A DNA stretch of 64,000 nucleotides, from assembly GCA_034440635.1 (NCBI GenBank), contig JAOTON010001353.1, positions 193,501 through 257,500 of the forward strand. Reading direction: 5' to 3'. The translations under genes and the position numbers were made by a program. Below the pieces are notes generated by a model. That model was not told the DNA's origin, did not search any database, and saw nothing but the letters and a program-made list of their open reading frames with translations. How positions within the stretch are numbered: the stretch's first letter is position 1; every line of letters begins with the position of its first letter. Origin of the DNA: Lepas anatifera (Eukaryota > Arthropoda > Thecostraca > Lepadidae). Positions 32,516-44,120 of the stretch are shown here, in pieces.

Positions 32516-34396
32516 TTAGCCCGCGCCCCACCGGGGGTCCGGCGCCACCTTCGCCCCACCGGAGGGGCCATCGATGGCCCCCTCTAACTCCGAAAATATG
32601 GGCGTTAGCGCAAATCTGCAAAGTGCAATAGAAAGCTCGCTTGAATTCAGTAAGAAATTACTTCGCATGTTTTAGTGCTCAGGTCAATGGTTTGACCTCC
32701 AGAGGTCAAATTCGGTCAAAATCGGCTATTTTCACTCAAATATGCAATGATTAACACGCGCATTGACGGGGGTCTCAGCCACCTTCGCATTGACGGAGGG
32801 GGCGGGTACCCGCCCCCCCCTAAGATCTCGAGAACCACGGTAGGTAGCGAAAAACGGTAAACGGCGTTGGGCTGCCCAACCACTTCTCCATCGAAAACAT
32901 TTGAACCATTTTTTTCAGGTCACATTTAAGGTCACGAGAGGTCAAAACATGCCCGTCATAGGGATAACATGTAAAATTCAGTTTTTCGGGCATTACATCT
33001 GAACAAGTAAAGATAGAGCAAAACGACTTGAACTATATGAATCCTCTTAGCAAGCCGAATCGAATGATATATAATTTGACCTTGCTAGGTCAAATCAAGG
33101 ATTTGACCTGACCTGAGGTCAGGTCAAGGTCAAATTATATAAAATGCATATCATTAGAACTGCAAAGCCCAGGCGAGTCTAATGCAGCTAAAATAAATGC
33201 TCTATCACCATCCGTTACTGAGTTATTCCGTAAAAACCATTTTTCCCATGTATTTCCAATGGAGAGGTCATGCCTCGTACCTGACCTTAGGTCATCGATA
33301 TCAAAAATACCGAAACATATGTTAGAGAACTCGGTGGGGCCATTATGTGATATGAGTTTCAATCGGATAAGTTCACCCTGCTCCGACTTATGCTATCTTA
33401 AACTTTTTTTGAGGTCGAGTCACTTGACCTGTACTGGTGACCTGACCTGAGATGACCTAACCTTAAAATTTTCACAGAAGTTGTAAAAATGATGAGGGAA
33501 AAGGTATACCAAGTACGGCGGCGCTACGCGCCGCCGTTTTTCTACTATCTCCGAAAAACCCGAGGGGGGCGGGTACCCGCCCCCCGTCAATGCGCGTGTT
33601 AAGCAAACTGGGCATTACTCTTATGTCATTAGAGCTATTGAGGCCTGGTAAAGTACATTTGATAGCAAATTGCCTGTACTTTTTCCGCTATGTGAAACGT
33701 AAAGACCTCCCGCCAGTGGTTTGACCGCCAGAGGTCACCTCGTGACCTGATATGACCTGAGGTCACGAAAGGTCAAAAAGTGACTTTGCCGTATATCAAA
33801 TGAAAGCCAGTGACAAGACAAACACGATGGTGTTTGTTTCACCGCTGTAGCTCAATTAGGTCAAAAGTTATTGTCAAAATACTGTTTTTGACCTCCGGTG
33901 ACCTTGGATGACCTTGGAAAAGTCAAAGGGGAAATATGACCCCTGGGATCCGTGAAAGGGTGTAAAAAAACTTTGTTCTGAGCAGTCTGAGTATTTGCAA
34001 TCATTTTTGTGGCTTTTATATCATGAAATAGCTTTTCCCCATGCTTTTCCAATGGGAGAGGTCGCCTCGTGACCTGACCTCAGGGCACGAAATCGAAAAA
34101 TCCCGGATATACACCTTGTAGACCCTGGAGGGGTCATGAAGTGTAGGAAGTTTCAAATCGATCGACCTTGAAATGTAGCTCTTACAGAGCTCTAAATTGA
34201 AGTGAGGTGACCTTGGTTGACCTCGTCTGGTGACCTGACCTTGGGTGACCCGGGGTAAAAAATTTCAGGGATGATGGGAAAATGATGCAGTGAGAGGTAG
34301 AGCCCTGAACCGCGGTGCTGCGCCTCGTCGTATTTCTGCTATCCCGGAAAAACCTTAGGGGGGCCATCGATGGCCCCCCGGTGGGGCGAGGGTTAA
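32516..34396 (-). mobile_element. Family B (minus) interrupted by an A element
   Basis: The B left end is TTAG (mutated TTAA) at 32516, and its right end is TTAA 34393. Removing the A at 32751-33602 and one TTAA restores 1033 bp. The B sequence GCAATGATTAAGCAAACTGG is split exactly at its TTAA. Confidence 0.93.
32751..33602 (-). mobile_element. Family A (852 bp) nested in B
   Basis: TTAA 32751-32754 and 33599-33602 are the duplicated target. Intact B copies have a single TTAA at this point. This is direct proof of the element boundaries and the 4-bp target duplication. Confidence 0.95.
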
Positions 34397-34649
34397 TAGG
34401 GCTGGCCTCTTCCCTCCCCCAGGATCTGCCAATGAATTGGTTCCAGCCATAAAAGACTATTCAGTTTGAACAGATTATTGAAGTTGTGTGATGAAATGGA
34501 AGAAGAGAGTGCTGAAGCTTCTCAATAATCAGTAATATACGTTTTCACCCCCAGAAGATGCCCTTACATGCATATCCAACGCGCATATCAGTCATATTTA
34601 GTATTTCAGTTTTTGACACTTCTTGCCAACGGGGTTTATGCCAGCCGGT

Positions 34650-35683
34650 TTAACCCTCGCCCCACCGGGGGAGGGCCATTGATGGCCCCCTAAAGTTTTT
34701 CCGGGATAGAAGAAAAACGACGAGGCGCAGCACCGCGGTTGAGGACTCTACCTCTCACTGCATCACTTTCCTATCATCCCTGAAATTTTTTACCCCGGGT
34801 CACCCAAGGTCAGGTCACCAGACGAGGTCAACCAAGGTCACCTCACTTCAACTTTAGAGCTCTTTAAGAGCTACATTTCAAAGTCGATCAATTTGAAACT
34901 TCCTACACTTCATGACCCCTCCAGGGTTTACAAGGTGTATATCTGGGATTTTTGGGTTTCGTGCCCTGAGGTCAGGTCACGAGGCGACCTCTCCCATTGG
35001 AAAAGCACGGGAAAAGCTGTTTCATGATATAAAAGCCACAAAAATGATTGCAAATACTCAGACTGCTCAGAACAGCGGTTTTAGACACCCTTTCACGGAT
35101 CCCAGCGGTCATATTTGCCCTTTGACTTTTCCAAGGTCATCCAAGGTCACCAGAGGTCAAAAACAGTATTTTGACACTAACTTTTGACCTAATTAAGCTA
35201 GAGCGGTGAAACAAACACCATCGTGTTTGTCTTGTCACTGGCTTTCATTTGATATACGGCAAGGTCACTTTTTGACCTTTCGTGACCTCAGGTCATATTA
35301 GGTCACGAGGTGACCTCTGGAAGTCAAACCACTGGCGAGAGGTCTTTACGTTCCACATAGCGAAAAAGTACTGGCAATTTGCTATCAAATGTACTTTACC
35401 AGGCCTCAATAGCTCTAATGACATAAGAGTTATGCCCAGTTTTCTTAATCATTGCATATTTGAGTGAAAATAGCCGATCTTGACCTAAGTTGACCTCTGG
35501 AGGTCAAACCATTGACCTGAGAACTAAAACATGCGAAGTAATTTTTTTACTGAATTTACGCGAGCTTTCTATTACACTTTGCAGATTTGCACTAACGCCC
35601 ATATTTTCGGAGTTAGAGGGGGGACCATCGATGGCCCCGGTGGGGCGAAGGTGGCGCCGGACCCCCGGTGGGGCGCGGGTTAA
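34650..35683 (+). mobile_element. Family B, full length (1034 bp), in the TTTAAACC repeat
   Basis: TTAA at 34650 and 35680. The flanks GCCAGCCGGT and ACCACTTTCTGCCGG are contiguous-type sequence in the related site at 29080-29130. This gives an independent empty-site comparison. Confidence 0.92.
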
Positions 35684-35715
35684 ACCACTTTCTGCCGGAT
35701 GCTGCCAACCCTGCT

Positions 35716-36310
35716 AGAAGCGCGAGCTGAAGATCTAAAAGCACAGAGTTTAGAACAGATGTGCAACGACAGAATTATGTCCCCGCGAGGACACGTCACA
35801 GGACTCACTCAACTGTAACCATCCAACTGTAACGTTAGGAACTTTGGTGCGTGCTCAAGAAGTTGAGGGCGGTCTAGAGGGCCGTCATTTCTGCTCTGAA
35901 GCTTACGCATAGGCTGCCGGCATTGGCGCGCAGTTCCTGGCACTGGTCGTCTGGGAAGGCAATGAGCGCTCCCGCGCCTTCATCTCGAACGCCCTCATTA
36001 GCCGAGCCGTCGGCCCACCCCTAGGTGGCACGCTGGGGCAGTGACGCTAGGTGGTGAATGATCTCTCGATAAGCAGGACGCGGCAGCGGAAACCCCAGCA
36101 CTCAGCAGCGGATTGTCGACGCCGCGGAGAAGGTGGTCTGCGGGTAGCAGAGACAGATAAGTCATACACACAGTTAAAAAGCCTAAAGGTAGTCTTGGAA
36201 TGGCATTCCAAGAAGGTAGAACAGTCTCATTCATACCTTAATACTGATCCAGGAATTTGTACACAATTATTTTGAAAACTGTCTTGATGGGTGGAATAGC
36301 AGTATCAGCA
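35716..36310. other. Intergenic, no recognisable gene
   Basis: Mixed-composition DNA with two antisense-overlapping frames at about 35998-36275. Neither has a recognisable domain. Confidence 0.35.
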
Positions 36311-36765
36311 GTTTTGGGAATGTGGCACCCTGGTCGAATCCTGGAATTTAGTGAAATTAAGCATACTTTTAACCAAAATTATAGAATCCAGTCATTATTT
36401 CTCTGAAAAATATACAATAAGCTCAATATTTTGCTTTTAAAAATACTCGTCTAGAAAAAGACAAAATATTAGCCTGTGGATGATGTCACGATCTGGCAAC
36501 CACTCCCATACTTGAAACGCTTCAAGGGCTTCGATTGGCTGATGCTCATCGTGACGTAAGCATATGTCGTCACATCAGCAGCTCACAACAATGGCAGCCC
36601 GGCGACGGGCTGATGGGGGCTGGTGTCAGGTAGGTTTTAGCTTTTTTCTACGGAAATATCGAGTTCCAAGACAAATGAAATATGGTGTACCGAGTTTTCC
36701 GACTTGCTTTACAACTTGGCTATCTCAGTTAAAATCACGTTGTGAAGGTGCCACATTCCCTTTAA
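36311..36765 (+). mobile_element. Family I MITE, second copy (about 455 bp)
   Basis: Matches 16064-16511 along its length. The right end CCACATTCCCTTTAA is intact; the left TTAA has become TTTT. It includes CATCGTGACG and the ACAATGGC/CGACGGGCTGATGG segment, as in the first copy. Confidence 0.8.
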
Positions 36766-37087
36766 CCCACGACTTCACCTATCAGTGGGTTCTAAGCCTG
36801 TTGGTGATGATTTTGTAAACAAATAAATCAGAAGTGTTTCTAGTTCTGGATCTAACAACTTCGTTAAAGTGTATGGTGCTCCTAAGGATAACGCAAATGT
36901 TATGTAGTTAACTGCGGTAAAGGGTATATCTAAGCATCTCGCTCGTCTTGAGGTCCTGCCTCTGTTTTGAGGGCTTAGAGTGAATCTGAAAGACAGGAAG
37001 TGAGGGATGGAATTATTTTGGTAACTATGCGTGACATTGATTTTTTACAGCTTTGCAAGGCCTTGAACTTTGATAACATAAGATTTT
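36766..37087. other. Spacer, nothing recognised
   Basis: AT-rich spacer without visible repeats or genes. Confidence 0.35.
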
Positions 37088-38009
37088 TTAACACCCGCAT
37101 TGGAGGGGGTCTGGCACTAACGCGCACTGGAGGGGGCCTGGTGGGCCCCCCTAAGATCTCGGAAACTAAGAGGGTTGAAAAAACGCCACTTGGTAGGTGG
37201 ATGGGGGCTATAGTGATCTACATGATGACTAATTTTTATTGACCTAGGTGAATATCTTCAAGGTCAAACGAGGTCGTAAAGGTCAAAAATTGGCCATTCT
37301 GGGATCGATTGGTAAATGCTGTGATTATGCAGGGAAATGGCGGGAATAAGCTAAAGGCGGACAAGGTTCATAGAGAAGAGGTCTCAAAGAGGCTTCCCAC
37401 AACTTTTTGGTCAAGGTCATTCAAGGTCATTGACCTTTAAGGTCACCATATTGTATACTACTTATTATTTACACTTTGAGTAACACTGTAGCCACTGTTT
37501 GGCGGGAAATGAGGATTGACCTTTCCCAATGACCTTTGACCTTGACCTTTGACCTTGACCTTTGTATTGGGGTACCCTACCGATGACGTCATAGCATAAT
37601 ATATGTCAGACGGGGCAACCTCATTTGGCCGGACGCACAGTGGCCAGTGACCTTGAAAGTGCAGATATGACCTTGAACTGTGACCTTTGACCTTGAACTT
37701 TACTTTCATGTGAAGTGACCTTGACATATAGTCCCGCCTATATGACGTTATGACGTCACCACTCGGTCTTCGATGCAAGCTAACTGGTCCGACCGCGCGT
37801 TTACGGCGATCTCAAAATGCAGGTCTGACTTTGAAAGCCTATAAGTCAAAAAAATTTCGGCCGATTTTCAAAAAGTCTTCACCAATCGACGCGCTATTAA
37901 ATTCTGTTAAATTTGGCTATGTATCGTTTTTTGGCTACGGGCGGTTCTCCGGCCACCTTGGAAAACAGGTGGGGGGGGCCTCCGAGGCCCCCGCCAGTGC
38001 GCGTGTTAA
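37088..38009 (+). mobile_element. Family F element, full length (922 bp)
   Basis: TTAA at 37088 and 38006. Left end: CACCCGCATTGGAGGGGG then a second ACGCGCACTGGAGGGGG, so the doubled end is on the left. The right end is CCAGTGCGCGTG. Palindromes are GGGGGCC/GGCCCCCC types. AAGATCTCGG follows the doubled end, matching A and D in reverse. The interior has long runs of TGACCTTTGACCTTGACC (around 37515-37560 and 37660-37700), the densest direct-repeat half-site arrays in the window. Confidence 0.85.
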
Positions 38010-38183
38010 GTGAGGGGCTGGTTGGGGCTTGCCGCTCAGCTGAGGCAATTTTTCTTATAATTTTTTGGGGGTATTTTAAGTCTATTCTTGTGACAAAGGT
38101 GCTGCTCCAGACCTGAATCTATAGATTTAAAGAAGTATCTGTGCGTTGTAGAGTAGAAGCAGGTAGTTAGGTGTAGGTTATTG
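38010..38183. other. Spacer, nothing recognised
   Basis: Short spacer between F and a truncated A. Confidence 0.35.
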
Positions 38184-38417
38184 TTAACACGCGCATTGAC
38201 GGGGTCTGAGCCACCTTCGCATTGACGGGGCGGGTACCCGCCCCCTAAGATCTCGAGAACCACGGTAGGTAGCGAAAAACGGTAAACAGCGTTGGGTTGC
38301 CCATCCACTTCTCCATCGAAAACATTTAAACCATTTTTTGAGGTCACATTTAAGGTCACAAGAGGTCAAAATCAGCCGTCATAGGGATAACATGTAAATT
38401 CAGTTTTTCGGCCATTA
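38184..38417 (-). mobile_element. Family A, truncated (doubled-TIR end only)
   Basis: The doubled terminal repeat, palindrome and first 230 bp are present. Sequence switches at TCGGCCATTAC to the tail of a SINE, and the other 600 bp are not found. A deletion associated with the SINE is likely. Confidence 0.85.
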
Positions 38418-38418
38418 C

Positions 38419-38575
38419 TGCCAAGGTCATATGGCGTCGCCAACTCTTTCCCTGTTGGAAGGGTTTCTCGGGAGCCAGGTTGCTCCTTGTTCAGGGAAGC
38501 CGCCGGGCCTTGAACCCGGGTCGGCTGCGTGGAAGCCAGCTACGCTTACCACTCCACTACCGCACCCCCTTTTTG
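38419..38575 (-). mobile_element. tRNA-derived SINE with Gly-like head
   Basis: On the minus strand the head begins GGGTGCGGTAGTGGAGTGG (A box). It has an anticodon-like loop CTTCCAC and a perfect T arm CCGGGTTCAAGGCCCGG, then continues to a body with CCAACAGGGAAAGAGTTGGC and GACGCCATATGACC. The body matches the SINE at 49737-49925, which has a different tRNA-like head. Confidence 0.7.
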
Positions 38576-38639
38576 GTCAGCTAGAGCATTCTGTCGCCTT
38601 TCCAAGCACCCGGTAGGAGTATGAGCACATAATCCGTTT

Positions 38640-40250
38640 CCAGCTAATGCCTCATCGTCGCCAATAATCGTACGGGCGGAGCTAATCTGGTGCCCACTGA
38701 GCTGGTTTAGGCCCCTTGAGCTGATCACGTGCCCTCTAAGCTAATCTGGGGCCACTGAGTCAATCTGGTGCCCCCTCAGCAAATTAGTGTGCCTCTTGAA
38801 TCTATCCAATGATCTATGAGTTAGTATGATGCCTCCGAGCTTGCCTGGTCCCCTATTAGCTGTTTTAGTGCCCCTTGAGCTGATCTGGTCCCCCTGGCCT
38901 GATCTCATGCCTCCCGGAGTTGATCTACTGCCCCTTGGCCAATATGGTGCCTCTTGAGCTGATCAGGTGCCCCTGAGCTGGTTATTGATGTCTCTTTGGA
39001 TTATTTGGTGCCCCCTGAGCTGGTCTGGTGCACGCTGAGCTGATCTCATGTTCCTTGAGCTGATCTATGTCCCTGCTCTGTTCTGGGGGCTAGGAACTGA
39101 TCTGGACCCCGGGGCTATTGATCTGGTGTACCCTGAGCTAAACTAATGCCCCTGTGTCGATCTGGTGCCTCCTGAGCCAAAATTGTGCCTCCTGAGCTCA
39201 TCCCATGCCCTCTGAGCTAATCTGGTGCCCCCTGATCTAGTTTGGTACACCCTGAGCCTATTTGGTACCCTTTAAGCTGATCTGGGCCTCCTGAGTTGAT
39301 TAAACAATCTCCTTAGCAGCTCTGGGGCCCTGAGCTGAGCTGGGCCCACTGAGGCTGATGAGGGCCCCTGAGCTGGTATGGGGCTCCTGGACTGATTACG
39401 GGCCTCCTGACTTGATCTGGTACCCCCGAGTTGATCTGGGCCCCGAGCTGGTCGGGGAAGACTAAGCGGATCCCTTGTCCTCTGAGCTGATTTGGTGCCC
39501 CTGAGCTGATTATACCCCCGGTCTGGTCTGGGGTTTAGGAACTTATATGGGCCCCCGAGCTGATCGATCTGGTGCCCCCTGAGGAGATATATTGCTCCCT
39601 GAGCTGAGCTAATGCCCCTTACCTGACCTGGTGCCTCCTGAGTCATCATTGTGCCTCCTGAGCCCAGCTGATGCCCTATGAGTTAGTCTGGTGCCCCTTG
39701 AGCTAATATGGTGCCCTTTAAGCTGACCTGGGCCTCCTGGGTTGATTACGTGATTTCCTGAGCAGCTGTAAAGTCCTGAGCTGAGCTGGGCCCACAGAGG
39801 CTGATGAAGCCTCTGAGTTGGTATGGGGCTGCTGAGCTGATTAAGTTCCTCCTGGCGTGATGTGGTACCTCCGAGCTGATCAGGGCCCCGGGCTGGTCGG
39901 GGACCACTGATCTGATTGTTTGTCCCCGAAGCTGGTCTGGTGTCCTATGGGCCGATCTGGCGTCCCCTGAGCCGCTCTGCGGCTGCTGAACTGATTGGGC
40001 CCCGAACTGATGAGGGATCCCTGAGCTGATTTAGTGCCCCTGACTTGATCTTGCCCCCTGACCTGACTTGAGGCCCCTGAACTTATCTGGGCCCCAAGAG
40101 CTGATCTGGGCCCCAAGAGTGGATCTGGGTTCTGGAGGTACCTGGTTTGGGCGCTGAGCTTGTGATAGCCCCTCAAGTCGGCCTGAGGTCCCCTGAGGTG
40201 ATCTGGCGCCTTAAACTGTTCGGGGCTTCTTGAACTGGTTTAAGGTCCTA
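38640..40250. repeat. About 20-bp degenerate minisatellite (GAGCTGATCTGGTGCCCCCT)
   Basis: About 1.6 kb of diverged repeats built on GAGCTGATCTGGTGCCCCCT with variable spacing. A higher-order period of about 446 bp is visible: TAGGAACT recurs at 39091 and 39536, and TTTAAGCTGA at 39271 and 39718. Long minus-strand frames (39649-39272, 40176-39880) exist only because the repeat lacks stops in that frame. Confidence 0.88.
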
Positions 40251-40297
40251 TGAGCCTATCTGGGGCCATTGAGATAGTCTGATGACCCCATCTCTGG

Positions 40298-40600
40298 GGT
40301 CACTGAGCTAGTCTAGTCCCTGGGTGGAGCATGAGCTGCTCTGGGGGCCCTGATCTACATCAGGGGCCCCTGAGGAGGTCTTGAATAGAGAGATAATAAG
40401 AACATAAGGCCAACTCCCATCATCTTGGGGAGGGGTCACTGAGCTAGTCTAGTCCCTGAAGGCACAACTGGGGGGGATGGGGGGAAGCTGCTCCAGAGGG
40501 TTCTGATCCACACCAGGGGGCCCCAGAGCTTGTCTTGAAATGATGGGGAGTAAGAACACAATGGAAACTCCCCTTGTAAAAGGAGCTAACGAGGAATGAG
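40298..40600. repeat. About 136-bp tandem duplication at the minisatellite edge
   Basis: GGTCACTGAGCTAGTCTAGT occurs at 40298 and 40434. Each is followed by related sequence with a GATC(T/C)ACA(T/C)CAGG segment and AAGAACA. It is a different, longer unit from the neighbouring array. Confidence 0.7.
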
Positions 40601-40829
40601 GCATCGCTAAAACGGCTTGTGATGGCTATGCATCCCTGGTTATATAAATCATTATGCTGGTGGTTTCTGAGAAGGGATGATAAAAAGACATGTGACCCTT
40701 AGCTCAGAGCACAGTCCCCTAATCCAGGATTTCTATTAATTTATTTAAAGTAAGAACTAGTTTCACAATTTTCAACCCTGTCACACCATACCCATCCAAA
40801 CCACCGGCCTGTTCACCTTTTCAATACTC
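40601..40829. other. Spacer, nothing recognised
   Basis: AT-rich spacer with no repeats or genes seen. Confidence 0.35.
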
Positions 40830-43800
40830 TTAACCCATTAACGCCCGCACCTACTTCCAGCTTTCAAATTGGCGAAACAAATGTTTTCCTATGCTTAGAA
40901 TATGCCCAATAAGATATTCCGAAAGTTTTAAATCGATACCACTTTTAGATTCTGAGATATGACACCGGACAAAAATGACCCGCTGGGCGTTTGGGACATC
41001 GGCTGGCACTGCGCGGCCGGCTCCCGGGCGGCGCTGTCACCGCACTCAGCGGCCCAATGCGCATCGCTTTTGCTGCAGTTCTGTGAAGTGTTTTAATTTC
41101 CTCTTGTATATTGGCTATAGTAAAATATTTAGACAGTTATATGCTCTTAAGGTTTAATTAAAGACAGCACCAACAGCATATTTGCAAATAGTATACAAAC
41201 GTGGTTAACCTAGACTGATGATTTGCGGGGATAGACTAAAATTGTGAACATCATAGTATTTTAAGAATATTTGTGAATATCAAAGGTTTTGGAAAACCGT
41301 TTCTTTTGTCTCTACCCCCTTCCTTCTCCGCCTCTCAGACTTTGTGACTGATGTTCACTGAGCTTTCAACGAGAAATCGTAATATTCAGCATACAGATGA
41401 AAAGTTTTGAAAACTCAATCCGTTAGCTCCCCCACGCGGTGCACATTAGTTTGATTAATCTCAAAATCTCTGAACGGGTCCATTTCCATCTTTCCAAATT
41501 TTCTTTGGAACAATTAGCGCGCTTCATAGTTGCATAAATGTGAACCTCCACATTTCCAGGCACGCCACTGGTCATTGTAACGCTGGTCAGCTCATCATCT
41601 TTCTCATCCTTATGACTAATATATTTTGTGATGGTATGATTATGATATGCACCTGATCCGCTCCGCTATCTTGTGCACTTAAAACAACTTATTTTGCTTC
41701 TTTTCCTGCAAAACATTTGATCTGTGGCATTGCTAACAACTATGTTTTCGATATTTTTATGTCTCCATGGCTGGAGATTTCTTCTCGATCCAGGAGGGGT
41801 TCTGGATGGTTTAACCCGCGCCCCACCGGGGGTCCGGCGCCACCTTCGCCCCACCGGGGGGCCATCGATGGCCCCCCTCTAACTCCGAAAATATGGGCGT
41901 TAGCGCAAATCTGCAAAGTGCAATAGAAAGCTCGCGTGAATTCAGTAAGAAATTACTTCGCATGTTTTAGTGCTCAGGTCAATGGTTTGACCTCCAGAGG
42001 TCAAATTAGGTCAACATCGGCTATTTTCACTCAAATATGCAATGATTAAGCAAACTGGGCATAACTCTTATGTCATTAGAGCTATTGAGGCCTGGTAAAG
42101 TACATTTGATAGCAAATTGCCAGTACTTTTTCCGCTATGTGGAACGTAAAGACCTCCCGCCAGTGGTTTGACCGCCAGAGGTCACCTCGTGACCTAATAT
42201 GACCTGAGGTCACGAAAGGTCAAAAAGTGACCTTGCCGTATATCAAATGAAAGCCAGTGACAAGACAAACACCATCGTGTTTGTTTCACCGCTCCTAGCT
42301 CAATTAGGTCAAAAGTTATTGTCAAAATACTGTTTTTGACCTCTGGTGACCTTGGATGACCTTGGAAAAATCAAAGGGCAAATATGACCCCTGGGATCCG
42401 TGAAAGGGTGTCCAAAAACGTTGTTCTGAGCAGTCTGAGTATTTGCAATCATTTTTGTGGCTTTTATATCATGAAATAGCTTTTCCCCATGCTTTGTCAA
42501 TGGGAGAGGTCGCCTCGTGACCTGACCTCAGGGCACGAAATCAAAAAATCCCGGATATACACCTTGTAGACCCTGGAGGGGTCATGAAGTGTAGGAAGTT
42601 TCAAATCGATCGGCTTTGAAATGTAGCTCTTACAGAGCTCTAAAGGTGAAGTGAGGTGACCTTGGTTGACCTCGTCTTGTGACCTGACCTTGGGTGACCC
42701 GGGGTAAAAAATTTCAGGGATGATGGGAAAATGATGCAGTGAGAGGTAGAGCTCTCAACCGCGGTGCTGCGCCTCGTCGTGTTTCTGCTATCCCGGAAAA
42801 ACCTTAGGGGGGCCATCGATGGCCCCCCGGTGGGGCGAGGGTTAACGCTGGCACTGCAATCCAAGCCCTAGACAAAGTCTGTGGGAGACAAAAAATACAG
42901 GCAGGTGTTTACCCCTCCTCCTAACCCCCGGGATGTTTAATCATGGTAGTTTCACTTGACTAGAACCAAGCAAAAATAGTGCTAGTTGCGTTTTAGACGG
43001 AAGTTCTAGAACTTCCCAAGCTTTCACCCATTTTATACTGCTCCAGACGTTTGACAATGCACCATCTCGTCAAAACAAACCAGCGCGGCGGCCGCGATAA
43101 TTTCCAACTCATTTTTGTCAGCTGGTCATTGGCTTTCAATCATTAGTGAACACAAGTGGGCTAGGAAGGCTCAAGCCCCCCCTACCGAAAGGTCAGTGTG
43201 CCTATAGTACCTAAATGCACTACTGAGGGCTGTTCCGAGGCCATGGCGGGGGAGGCTCGAGACCCCTAACCCCCCCCCACCACCCAATGAAGTCCTCAAT
43301 CCGCTACTGTTCTCTATCCTCTCTATCCACTACACACAATCCATCAAGGGGAAAAGACAAGGCTCTGCTAGGTTTTAGTCAGTGCTAAAATTTCGATAAG
43401 TTTTCAAAACCCCTGAAAGTTGTATTTAATAACGCCTTTACAAAATACTGGAACCATCTTGCATGTTTCCGTTAAAATTATGTGATAATCATTCCCAAAA
43501 TAATACAGACCCCGAAAACGGTAGGAAGCATTTCATGAACTTCAAAGTTTCCAAACGTATCGACATTGCACTAAAAATCTTCAGATTTGATGAAAAATAT
43601 ATAAACTGGCAACTCTGCATTCGCAGGACCCACAATGCCTCCCTTCCCTCTAGGTAACATTGTGCACCTAACGCACCAGACGGGAGGACGGGACACATCC
43701 TTTTCCTCATTTTCAGCGGCTCGCAGATGTCTGCAACGCCCAGCGGGTCATTTTTGTCCGCTTCATATTTGACAATGTCTCATGGCAAAGCCGTTCAAGA

Positions 43801-44120
43801 AAATCTTACTCCTTCTTCACCATCTGACTCCTACTGGTCTTGGCTTAATGTCAATCATGCAAACCCTTTTCAGCTTTCCATATGTTATTGCGAGAAACAA
43901 AATTTGCAGAGCTATCTCACGCTGACCAAAACCTCGCCAAAATAAGTTCCACCAAAATCGTCCCATAAAAACCTAGAATTTTCAAATGCATTTTTCCAGC
44001 TTGTCCACGCTCTGAAACACAAATCCAAATCATAAACATTAAGATCACTTCGCTGGTACCGATTCTGCAGCCTGTCAAAGTCAGAGGACAAAAATGACCC
44101 GCTGGGCGTTAATGGGTTAA
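40830..44120. mobile_element. Family K TTAA element, about 2.26 kb net, with nested B
   Basis: The ends are TTAACCCATTAACGCCC (40830) and its exact inverse GGGCGTTAATGGGTTAA (ending 44120), the CCC-type terminus typical of piggyBac-like elements. GACAAAAATGACCCGCTGGG occurs beside the right end and inside the left end, and inverted near 43740. Internal frames (such as 43463-43657 and 43727-43945) have no transposase motif that I recognise. It could be one element or two nested relatives. Confidence 0.65.
41811..42845 (-). mobile_element. Family B, full length (1035 bp), minus, inside K
   Basis: TTAA at 41811 and 42842. Near consensus and young compared with the surrounding K sequence. Confidence 0.92.

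Larger units (their letters stand above)
31266..35715 (+). repeat. Duplicated block, copy 2, opened by three direct insertions
   Basis: Homologous to 27993-29145 in four segments: 31266-31498, 32348-32515, 34397-34649 and 35684-35715. The gaps are A (31499), B containing A (32516) and B (34650), each flanked by TTAA or TTAG. Copy 1 serves as the empty-site reference for the two B insertions. Confidence 0.82.

Noticed and set aside
39272..39649. 125-codon minus-strand frame
   Set aside because: It lies wholly in the GAGCTGATCTGG minisatellite and changes register with the repeat; no domain.
38640..40250. Immunoglobulin switch region based on TGAGCTGA-like motifs
   Set aside because: No constant-region exons or other immune features are present, and the repeat unit is different and degenerate.
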